NCBI GenBank assembly: GCA_026984895.1
Contig: JALSRF010000034.1
Location: 1-5,402 of the forward strand
From: Paracoccaceae bacterium
GTDB lineage: Bacteria > Pseudomonadota > Alphaproteobacteria > Rhodobacterales > Rhodobacteraceae
DNA: 5,402 nt
Reading direction: 5' to 3'
In this document: piece by piece, positions 1-4,958 of the stretch
How positions within the stretch are numbered: the stretch's first letter is position 1
Layout: every line of letters begins with the position of its first letter
Made by a program: the position numbers and the translations under genes
Notes under the pieces: generated by a model
What the model was told of the DNA's origin: nothing
What the model saw: the letters and a program-made list of their open reading frames with translations, nothing else
The model's database searches: none

Positions 1-157
1 TCTTCAGCAGCGTCGATTTGCCGGCGCCGTTGACGCCGACAACGCCGATCTTCACGCCGGGCAGAAACGACAGGCGGATGTTTTCGAACAGCTTCTTGCC
101 GCCAGCGTAGGTTTTTGAAACGCCGTCCATGTGGTAGACGTATTGATAGCTTGCCAT
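1..157 (-). CDS. ettA: EttA-type ABC-F ATPase, N-terminal part only
   Basis: This is the first 52 codons of an energy-dependent translational throttle protein, a soluble ABC-F ATPase that binds the ribosomal E site and gates the start of elongation according to ATP level. The rest lies beyond the left edge. The N terminus begins MASYQYVYHMDGVSKTY, which I recognise as the EttA family opening. A Walker A motif GVNGAGKST sits at residues 41-49 and belongs to the first of the expected two ATPase domains. The ATG at 157 is supported by GAGGA at 165-169, seven bases upstream. It lies on the same strand as the nitrile hydratase operon, 280 bases downstream of it, so read-through is possible but not shown. 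The family call is firm; a generic ABC-F paralogue is the alternative. Confidence 0.9.
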   Translation of the reverse strand, partial: MASYQYVYHMDGVSKTYAGGKKLFENIRLSFLPGVKIGVVGVNGAGKSTLLK

Positions 158-437
158 TTCTCGGTCCTCGCACAGGCCTCACTCGGGCTTTTGCGGTTTC
201 AATACGCGAGCGTCCGGGCTTGCGCAAACCTGATTGTGCCTGCGGCCCCGTTCCGGCGCTTGCGCCACGGCTTGGCGCACCGCCGGACCGCCGCGAACGG
301 CCCGACACCATGATCCGCCGCGCCCCGAAACGCATCGCGCGCCGGCGTCCCGAACGCAACGGCCCCCGCTTCTTCTTCTGTCCTGAAATATCCCCGCCGG
401 AGGCACCGCGGCGCGGGCGCAGCCCGCGGCGCAATCC
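158..437. other. Non-coding GC-rich spacer between the nitrile hydratase operon and ettA
   Basis: No believable gene is seen here. Open frames cross it on both strands, but their products are Arg/Pro/Ala-rich with no recognisable motif, as expected of chance frames in high-GC DNA. It should hold the 3' end signal of the nitrile hydratase transcript (a hairpin at 412-428) and the ettA promoter. The best minus-strand promoter match is TTGCGC (222-227) and TATTGA (199-204) with a 17-base gap. It matches only three of six bases in each box, so I do not call it. Several short GC-only dyads are present, for example GGCGC-TT-GCGCC at 255-266. Confidence 0.6.
412..428 (-). terminator. GC-rich hairpin after the nitrile hydratase operon
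   Basis: A perfect 7-bp stem, CGCGGGC paired with GCCCGCG around a three-base loop, lies nine bases past the stop codon of the accessory gene. There is no run of T after it on either strand. It is therefore not a classic intrinsic terminator; it could stabilise the 3' end of the mRNA or act with Rho. Chance dyads are common at this GC content, so the functional call is tentative. Confidence 0.3.
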
Positions 438-791
438 CTATTTTTCGCCGGCACCCAGCATGACCGGCTGGCCATGCGGTGTCGCGAGGTAGGCCCTCTC
501 CCAGGCCCGCCTGCGCGCGCCCAGTGCCTCGAGGCTGATCGCGGTCTCGCGTGCCACCAGCCCCTCCAGCGTCTCGATCGCGCACAGGTAATAGGTTTCC
601 GCCGTATCGGGCGCGGCACGCGCCTCGGCCCGGGCACGCGCCGCGCCAAGCGCTTCGGCCCACTGGCGGGCGGTGAAAAACTCCGCGCGCACCAGGGCAT
701 CGGCCAGCGCCAGCACCTGCGCGTGCCAGGGTTCGTCGAACACCGGGCCGTTGCCGTTTTCGGGCGGGGCGAGGGGGTCAGGCGGGTTCAA
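438..791 (-). CDS. Nitrile hydratase accessory (activator) protein
   Basis: A 117-residue protein of the nitrile hydratase accessory/activator family, small proteins needed for cobalt or iron loading and maturation of the alpha subunit. Family features seen are VFDEPWHAQ at residues 17-25 and the FFTARQWAEALG segment at 38-49. Further along are a YY-x8-LEGLVA stretch around 67-80 and the C-terminal RAWERAYLATPHGQPV at 95-110. The start is taken as TTG at 791. It is the only start in this frame with a good ribosome site (GGGAG at 799-803, seven bases upstream), and it places the conserved core at the usual distance. It overlaps the end of the beta gene by 14 bases, so translation is probably coupled. 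A GTG at codon 17 would remove only the weakly conserved tail and has no comparable site. Being third after alpha and beta fits a maturation helper. No CobW-like metallochaperone is visible nearby. Confidence 0.88.
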   Translation of the reverse strand: MNPPDPLAPPENGNGPVFDEPWHAQVLALADALVRAEFFTARQWAEALGAARARAEARAAPDTAETYYLCAIETLEGLVARETAISLEALGARRRAWERAYLATPHGQPVMLGAGEK

Positions 792-1440
792 GGTAGCTCT
801 CCCACAAATCGAGATGCACGCAGTCGCGCGCATCGGCATCGTCGCCCCACAGGTCGCGTGCGGCGAAACGCACCGAATAGATGTGCTGGCCTTCGTGGCG
901 GCCGCGCGCAGCCAGGTCGGCGAAGACGTGGCTGCCCCAATGTGCATGGATGGTGCCGGGGCGAGAGCGCACATAGCGCGGCAGGCGGGTGTGGTGGTCG
1001 CGCCCAAGCGGCGGGTCGGCGATGCAGCGCACCCGGTCGCCGGGGCCAAACCGGGCCGGCGCCGGGGCCGGCGCTTCGAAACCGAGTGCTTCCGTGCGGG
1101 CGCGCGCGATGACCTGTTCCAGGGTTTCGGGCGGCGGCGGCGGGTGCTTTTCGGCGGTGTGGCCGCTGACGATTTCGTCCAGGGTGAACACGCCCGAGGC
1201 AATGAACCCGGCCGCATGGGTCTGCATCCAGCTGTCGAAATAGGGCCGCGTCAGGTAATCCGCCGGCGCGATGCGTTCGCGGACATGCCGCCACCAGTCG
1301 ATCGTCCAGTCGGGCGCGCGGGCATTGCGGGCGATCGCCCACATGCGCGCTTCCCAGTCGTGATGGAAGGGCTCTTCGGGTTCGTCCACCGCTACCGGCC
1401 CGAAGCCCTGCATGCCGCCAAGGTCGTGGATCGTGTCCAT
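778..1440 (-). CDS. nthB: Nitrile hydratase beta subunit
   Basis: The 220-residue beta subunit of nitrile hydratase. It pairs with alpha, supplies part of the substrate pocket, and provides arginines that hold the oxidised claw cysteines. The N terminus MDTIHDLGGMQGFGPV is the family signature. Compared from memory with the Pseudonocardia thermophila enzyme, the claw-contacting arginines correspond to Arg51 (WWRHVRERI) and Arg152 (HHTRLPRYVR). The pocket aromatics correspond to Tyr67 and Trp71 (RPYFDSW). The C-terminal SH3-like part is recognisable in PRYVRSRPGTI and IYSVRFAARDLWG, ending DLWESYLEPA. Residues 92-132 form a Pro/Ala-rich linker. ATG at 1440 shares one base with the alpha stop (TGATG), and AAGGGGG at 1448-1454 is seven bases upstream. 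All catalytically important beta positions I can place appear intact, so an active enzyme is expected. Confidence 0.95.
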   Translation of the reverse strand: MDTIHDLGGMQGFGPVAVDEPEEPFHHDWEARMWAIARNARAPDWTIDWWRHVRERIAPADYLTRPYFDSWMQTHAAGFIASGVFTLDEIVSGHTAEKHPPPPPETLEQVIARARTEALGFEAPAPAPARFGPGDRVRCIADPPLGRDHHTRLPRYVRSRPGTIHAHWGSHVFADLAARGRHEGQHIYSVRFAARDLWGDDADARDCVHLDLWESYLEPA

Positions 1441-2090
1441 CACGCAGCCCCCTTCACATGCGGAGAAAGATCGCGCTCGGTGCCGATCATCGAATTGCGG
1501 GTGACCAGGGCGGCAAGCCGCTCCAGGCTCCATCCTTCGGTTCCGGCGGGGCGTTGCGGCACCACCAGGTAGCGCAATTCGGCGGTCGAATCCCAGACCC
1601 GCACGCCAACGCCCTCGGGCAGCGAGACGCCGAACTCGGCCAGCACCCGGCGCGGCTCGCGCACGATGCGCGCCCGGTAGGCGGCGCTCTTGTACCAGCT
1701 TGGCGACATGCCGAGAATCGAGAACGGATAGCACGAACACAGGGTGCACACGACGACGTTGTGCACCTGCGCGCTGTTTTCCACCGCCTTCAGATGGACC
1801 GATGCGTGCCCCTGAAAGCCAAGCTCCTGGGCAAGGGCACCGGCGTCGTCCAGCAGACGGGCGCGGAAATCGGGGTCCAGCCAGCTGCGCGCCACCATCT
1901 CGGCACCGCGCCTGGGGCCGATATGCTCCGAATAGGCCTCGATCCAGTTGTCCAGCGTTTCGGACGCGACCATGCCGCGCTCCACCACCAGGCTTTCCAG
2001 GGCCTTGACGCGCAGTGCCGGTTCGCTCGGCAATGCGTGGTGGAGTTCCTGGTGAATGCGCGCGGCTTCATCGGAATCGAACGTGCTCAT
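1440..2090 (-). CDS. nthA: Nitrile hydratase alpha subunit, cobalt-type
   Basis: The 216-residue alpha subunit of nitrile hydratase, which binds the catalytic metal and hydrates nitriles to amides in the cytoplasm. The metal claw C-T-L-C-S-C is at residues 115-120 (codons 1748-1731). Threonine after the first Cys and Tyr after the last mark the non-corrin cobalt type; iron enzymes usually have CSLCSC followed by Thr. Other family blocks are LPSEPALRVKALESL (20-34), WYKSAAYRARIVREPR (132-147), RVWDSTAELRYLVVPQRPAGTEGW and the near-terminal LVTRNSMIGT. The residues after the claw read YPFSILGMSPSWYK where most relatives have YPWPVLGLPP, so the usual Trp-Pro is Phe-Ser. ATG at 2090 is chosen because a perfect AGGAGG lies nine bases upstream and the longer frame has no alpha-like sequence. 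First gene of an alpha-beta-accessory operon. Thiocyanate hydrolase gamma is a relative but a poorer fit. Confidence 0.95.
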   Translation of the reverse strand: MSTFDSDEAARIHQELHHALPSEPALRVKALESLVVERGMVASETLDNWIEAYSEHIGPRRGAEMVARSWLDPDFRARLLDDAGALAQELGFQGHASVHLKAVENSAQVHNVVVCTLCSCYPFSILGMSPSWYKSAAYRARIVREPRRVLAEFGVSLPEGVGVRVWDSTAELRYLVVPQRPAGTEGWSLERLAALVTRNSMIGTERDLSPHVKGAA

Positions 2091-2099
2091 GGCTGCCTC

Positions 2100-2105
2100 C
2101 CTCCT
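2100..2105 (-). promoter_or_regulatory. Ribosome binding site of nthA within a dyad
   Basis: On the minus strand this reads AGGAGG, a perfect Shine-Dalgarno sequence nine bases before the nthA ATG. It fixes the start at 2090. Its first three bases are also the last three of the palindrome at 2103-2114, so an RNA hairpin there would partly hide it. Confidence 0.75.
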
Positions 2106-2114
2106 GCCGGCAGG
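2103..2114. repeat. 12-bp perfect palindrome in the nthA leader
   Basis: CCTGCCGGCAGG reads the same on both strands. As DNA it could be a half-operator pair for a dimeric regulator of the nitrile hydratase operon. As RNA it can form a 4-bp stem with a CCGG loop overlapping the ribosome site. An adjoining odd palindrome, GGGT-G-ACCC, covers 2113-2121, and GGGTG/CACCC arms lie at 2113-2117 and 2126-2130. The dyads are seen directly; a function is inference. Confidence 0.4.
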
Positions 2115-2171
2115 GTGACCCGAAACACCCGGCCTTTCAAGCCCGCGCCCACCCGGCGCGCCAGCGCGGGG

Positions 2172-2200
2172 ATTGACAGCGGGCCGGCGCCACCGTTCAA
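2172..2200 (-). promoter_or_regulatory. Weak candidate nthA promoter mirroring the nadD promoter
   Basis: On the minus strand TTGAAC (2195-2200) and GTCAAT (2172-2177) are separated by 17 bases. They occupy almost exactly the boxes of the nadD promoter read in reverse. This would give a leader of about 75 bases ahead of nthA, containing the palindromes at 2103-2130. The -10 matches only three of six bases, so this is a suggestion; an activator-dependent or alternative-sigma promoter nearer the gene is equally possible. Confidence 0.2.
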
Positions 2201-2201
2201 A
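2173..2201 (+). promoter_or_regulatory. nadD-dacB promoter
   Basis: A perfect -35 box TTGACA at 2173-2178 is followed after 17 bases by TTCAAA at 2196-2201, a modest -10. Transcription would begin near 2208, leaving about 25 bases before the nadD GTG. Alphaproteobacterial housekeeping promoters often keep the -35 well and let the -10 drift, which fits. Confidence 0.5.
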
Positions 2202-2232
2202 GGGGCGGATATCCCGAAGGAAGGGCGCGCGC

Positions 2233-2889
2233 GTGATCGGAGGGTTGCCACAGGTTGGCCGGGGCCAGGTCGTCGGCCTCCTGGGAGGGTCGTTCGATCC
2301 GCCCCACCAGGGCCATGTGAACATCACCCTGGCGGCGTTGAAGCGATTCGGGCTGGACTGGGTCTGGTGGCTGGTCAGCCCGGCCAACCCGTTGAAGACG
2401 CAGAGCCCCGCGCCGCTTGAACGACGCATGGCCGCGGCCCGGGCGATCATGCGCCACCCGCGCGTGCGGATCAGCGATTTCGAGGTGCAGGCGGGAACGC
2501 GCCACACCGCCCGCACCCTGCGCATGCTGATCGGCCGCTTTCCCCAGGCCCGCTTCGTCTGGCTGATGGGGGCGGACAATCTTGCCGGTTTCCATCGCTG
2601 GCATGACTGGCGCTGGATCATGGAGACCGTGCCCGTCGGCGTGCTGGCGCGCCCCGGAGAACGGATCTCGGCGCGGCTTTCGCCTGCGGCGATGCGCTAC
2701 AGGCGCTGCCGCCTGCCGGCGCGCGCATCCAGGTTGCTGGGGCACGGCCGCGCCCCCGCCTGGTGCTTCATCAACCTGCCCATGAGTGACCTTTCCTCAA
2801 CACGCATCCGCGAAAGCGGCGACTGGCCGTCGAGCCGCAATGGCAGCGGTTGCAGAGCGCGGCTGCCCGGCGGTATTGCAGGGCCATGA
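2233..2889 (+). CDS. nadD: Nicotinate-nucleotide adenylyltransferase
   Basis: A 218-residue NadD, which transfers AMP from ATP to nicotinate mononucleotide to make deamido-NAD in NAD biosynthesis. The nucleotidyltransferase signature GGSFDPPHQGH is at residues 18-28, with catalytic His25 and His28 (HxGH). Downstream are VWWLVSPANPLK, FVWLMGADNLAGFHRW and the C-terminal S-S-T-R-I-R at 188-193, which closes the ATP site. Length is normal. I chose GTG at 2233 because AGGAAGGG at 2218-2225 lies seven bases upstream. The in-frame TTG at 2173 coincides with the -35 box and cannot be the start. TTG at 2245 has no proper spacing. The stop overlaps the dacB ATG (ATGA), so the two are co-translated. 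The last 20 or so residues after the SSTRIR motif are low-complexity and probably unstructured. Confidence 0.96.
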   Translation: MIGGLPQVGRGQVVGLLGGSFDPPHQGHVNITLAALKRFGLDWVWWLVSPANPLKTQSPAPLERRMAAARAIMRHPRVRISDFEVQAGTRHTARTLRMLIGRFPQARFVWLMGADNLAGFHRWHDWRWIMETVPVGVLARPGERISARLSPAAMRYRRCRLPARASRLLGHGRAPAWCFINLPMSDLSSTRIRESGDWPSSRNGSGCRARLPGGIAGP

Positions 2890-4397
2890 ACGGGAAGGCG
2901 GACGGGAAACTGACGCGCCGCGTGGTGCTTGGCGGGTTGCTGGCAGGGGCGGGACAGGCGGCCCTGGCCGGCGCGCCGGAGCGTTCGCTGCGCCCGGTGG
3001 CCCGCCGGGGCGCGGGGGGCGGCGCGCGCCGGTCGGCTGCATCGGCCGAAAGCATCATCGCGGCGGCCCGGCTGGGCGGCAAGGTCGGCTATCTGGTCGC
3101 CGATGCGCAAACCGGGCAGGTGCTGGAAAGATACAACCCGCTGGTGGCCCTGCCGCCGGCAAGCGTGACCAAGACCCTGACCGCGCAATACGCGCTGGAG
3201 TCGCTGGGGGGCGAACATCGCTTCGAAACCCGTCTGCTTGCCACCGGGCCGATACACGGCGGCCGCCTCGAAGGCGATCTTGCGCTTGTGGGCGGGGGCG
3301 ATCCCTCGCTGGACACCGCGGCCCTTGCGGAGATGGCGGCCGCGCTGCGCGACGCGGGCCTGCGCGAGGTGGCGGGGCGGTTCATCGTCAGCAGCGGCCG
3401 CCTTCCGACCCTGCCCCGGATCGACCGCGATCAACCGCCGCAGCTGAGCTTCAACCCGGCGGTTTCGGGGCTGAACCTGAATTACAACCGCGTGCATTTC
3501 CAGTGGCGCCGAAACGGCCGCGGCTGGGACACGGTGATGGATGCGCGAAGCCGGGAATACCGCCCCGAGGTCTCGTTGGCCCGGGTCCGGCTGGTGGACC
3601 GCAGATACCCTGTCTATACGTTCACCAACGGCGCCCGGCAGGAAACCTGGAGTGTCGCGCGCACGGCTCTGCGCAGGAACGGAAGCCGCTGGCTGCCGGT
3701 GCGCCACCCGGCACTTTATGCCGGCGAGGTGTTGCAGATCATGGCCCGCGGCCATGGCATCGGGTTGCCGGCGGCACAGGTCGTCCACGGGGTGCCGGAG
3801 GGGCATGTCCTGGTTTCTCATTCCAGCGCGCCGCTTGGCGAGATACTGAACGTCATGCTGGTGAACTCGGTCAACCTGACGGCCGAGGTCACCGGGCTGG
3901 GCGCGACGCTTGCGCGCGTGGGCGAGGCGCACACGCTTGCCGGCTCGGCCCGGGTCATGACCGACTGGCTGAAGCATGGCCTGGGGTTGCGGCAGCCGCA
4001 TTTTGTCGATCATTCGGGCCTGTCCGACAATTCGCACATCTGCGCCAGCGACATGGTGCATGCGCTTGTTCACATGGGACCGGACAGCACCCTTGCCGGG
4101 CTGCTGAAGCCGATGAAGATGCGCGATTCGCGCGGAAATCTTGCCCCGGCCTCTCCGGTGAAGCTGATGGTCAAGACCGGCACGCTGAATTTCGTCAGCG
4201 CGCTGGCCGGCTATGCCCGCGTTTCCTCCGACCGCACGCTGGCCTTTGCCATGTTCAGCGCCGACAAGCCCCGGCGCGACGCCGTGCCCGTGGCCGAACG
4301 GGAGCGCCCGCCAGGCGCGCGCGCCTGGCGCAACCGCGCGCACAGGATGCAATGGGCGCTGCTCAACCGCTGGAGCGCGCTTTACGCCCGCGCCTGA
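2886..4397 (+). CDS. dacB: D-alanyl-D-alanine carboxypeptidase/endopeptidase, PBP4 family (S13)
   Basis: A 503-residue serine peptidase that trims D-Ala from peptidoglycan stem peptides and cuts cross-links in the periplasm. The three penicillin-binding motifs are present: S-V-T-K at 93-96 (nucleophile Ser93), S-V-N at 328-330 and K-T-G at 430-432. LVGGGDPSLD, typical of the extra PBP4 domain inserted between the first two motifs, lies around 134-143. The N terminus has a twin-arginine pattern (LTRRVVLGG, residues 9-17), a hydrophobic stretch and an A-L-A site at 26-28, so Tat export is likely. An Arg/Gly-rich stretch follows (33-50). The middle residue of SxN is Val where E. coli PBP4 has Asp; that position varies in the family. 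ATG at 2886 overlaps the nadD stop and has GCAGGG just upstream. An earlier in-frame ATG at 2850 lies within nadD and is less likely. Confidence 0.95.
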   Translation: MNGKADGKLTRRVVLGGLLAGAGQAALAGAPERSLRPVARRGAGGGARRSAASAESIIAAARLGGKVGYLVADAQTGQVLERYNPLVALPPASVTKTLTAQYALESLGGEHRFETRLLATGPIHGGRLEGDLALVGGGDPSLDTAALAEMAAALRDAGLREVAGRFIVSSGRLPTLPRIDRDQPPQLSFNPAVSGLNLNYNRVHFQWRRNGRGWDTVMDARSREYRPEVSLARVRLVDRRYPVYTFTNGARQETWSVARTALRRNGSRWLPVRHPALYAGEVLQIMARGHGIGLPAAQVVHGVPEGHVLVSHSSAPLGEILNVMLVNSVNLTAEVTGLGATLARVGEAHTLAGSARVMTDWLKHGLGLRQPHFVDHSGLSDNSHICASDMVHALVHMGPDSTLAGLLKPMKMRDSRGNLAPASPVKLMVKTGTLNFVSALAGYARVSSDRTLAFAMFSADKPRRDAVPVAERERPPGARAWRNRAHRMQWALLNRWSALYARA

Positions 4398-4404
4398 GCG
4401 CGGG
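4387..4404. terminator. Hairpin at the dacB/terB convergent junction
   Basis: CCCGCGC (4387-4393) pairs with GCGCGGG (4398-4404) across a CTGA loop that contains the dacB stop codon. It serves both strands equally and sits between two converging genes, where a shared terminator is expected. Neither side has a T run, so if it ends transcription it does so inefficiently or with Rho. The junction is only 27 bases long and no better candidate is present. Confidence 0.4.
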
Positions 4405-4424
4405 GGCAGCGTTCAGGGCCTGTT

Positions 4425-4844
4425 TCAGAGCACCATGTGGCGCGCCCGGGCGCCGCGTTCTATGGCGGCGGCATGCAGGCGGTCGATATCCAGCTCGTAG
4501 CGGATTTCCTCCAGCAGGCGCAGTTCTTCTTCGCGCAGCGTTCCGTCGGCGGCGGCGACATCGCAGGCCAGCGCATAGGCGGTTTCGTTCAGCTTTTCGG
4601 GCAGGTTCTCGCGGATCAGGCCGAAGAGCGCATCCAGCCCGTCCTCGACCGAGAAAAGATCGAGCACGGTCTGTGATACCGGCTTTACCCGGTCCATGTC
4701 GTATCCGGCAAAGACCGGAAGATGGTTCACGATGTCCTCGATCGTCACCAGTTCGGACGTGCGGATGTTCTCGTCCGAGGCGGAAACGGCGATCATCACC
4801 GCAATCAGGCAATCTTCCGGGGTGAGCGAGTGGGCAACGTCCAT
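4425..4844 (-). CDS. TerB-like (tellurite resistance family) protein
   Basis: A 139-residue cytoplasmic, acidic, all-helical protein of the TerB type. The family takes its name from tellurite-resistance clusters, but isolated chromosomal copies such as this have no settled function. The two halves resemble each other: SASDENIRTSEL (21-32) and AAADGTLREEEL (97-108) each give an acidic D-x6-E motif followed by a helix. This matches the paired acidic metal-binding sites of TerB/DjlA-like domains. No other ter genes (terZACDE) are in view, so a stand-alone role is more likely than a ter operon. The ATG at 4844 has AGAGGA at 4855-4860 with a somewhat long ten-base gap, and a promoter fits just upstream. 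It converges on dacB and diverges from lysS. Confidence 0.8.
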   Translation of the reverse strand: MDVAHSLTPEDCLIAVMIAVSASDENIRTSELVTIEDIVNHLPVFAGYDMDRVKPVSQTVLDLFSVEDGLDALFGLIRENLPEKLNETAYALACDVAAADGTLREEELRLLEEIRYELDIDRLHAAAIERGARARHMVL

Positions 4845-4876
4845 GTCCGGGGAATCCTCTGGTCCTGTTCGCGATC

Positions 4877-4905
4877 AGAATATTGACCTGCGCGCCCGGC
4901 GGCAA
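4877..4905 (-). promoter_or_regulatory. Promoter of the TerB-like gene
   Basis: Minus-strand TTGCCG (4900-4905) and TATTCT (4877-4882) are 17 bases apart, each matching four of six consensus bases. Transcription would start near 4870, about 26 bases before the ATG. The -10 box directly abuts the lysS -35 box on the other strand. Confidence 0.4.
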
Positions 4906-4911
4906 TAGGGA
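4883..4911 (+). promoter_or_regulatory. lysS promoter
   Basis: TTGACC (4883-4888) is a strong -35 box. A 17-base spacer leads to TAGGGA (4906-4911), a poor -10; the nearby AATAGG is an alternative with a shorter gap. The leader would be about 40 bases. The -35 is persuasive and the exact -10 is not. Confidence 0.35.
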
Positions 4912-4958
4912 GTGGTCCTCGTGCGGGCGCACCGACCCGCGAGTCAGGGTGTGAAAAG

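Noticed and set aside
199..227. Minus-strand promoter for ettA (TTGCGC, 17 bases, TATTGA)
   Set aside because: Each box matches only three of six consensus bases, which is too weak to separate from chance.
115..492. A 125-codon plus-strand open frame across the spacer
   Set aside because: It runs antisense to both ettA and the accessory gene at its ends. The product is Arg/Pro-rich without any motif, and long chance frames are expected at this GC content.
673..1572. A 299-codon plus-strand frame opposite nthB
   Set aside because: It is the antisense shadow of a clearly recognised beta subunit. Its product has no family character.
1440..2090. Thiocyanate hydrolase gamma subunit instead of nitrile hydratase alpha
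   Set aside because: The claw followed by Tyr-Pro, the RVWDSTAELRYLV block and the neighbouring single full-length beta subunit plus accessory gene all fit nitrile hydratase better.
2173..2232. N-terminal extension of nadD from TTG at 2173
   Set aside because: That TTG is part of a perfect TTGACA -35 box, the extra residues are basic and unlike NadD, and GTG at 2233 has a good ribosome site.
2091..2621. N-terminal extension of nthA to 2621
   Set aside because: The added sequence is antisense to nadD and has no alpha-subunit features, while AGGAGG fixes the start at 2090.
2697..4352. A 551-codon minus-strand frame opposite dacB
   Set aside because: Length alone is not evidence here. The plus-strand frame has all three penicillin-binding motifs, while this one is His/Gln/Arg-rich with no recognisable domain.
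2786..4825. A 679-codon plus-strand frame overlapping dacB and running through the TerB-like gene
   Set aside because: It is an out-of-frame Gly/Arg/Pro-rich shadow that crosses two real genes in opposite directions.
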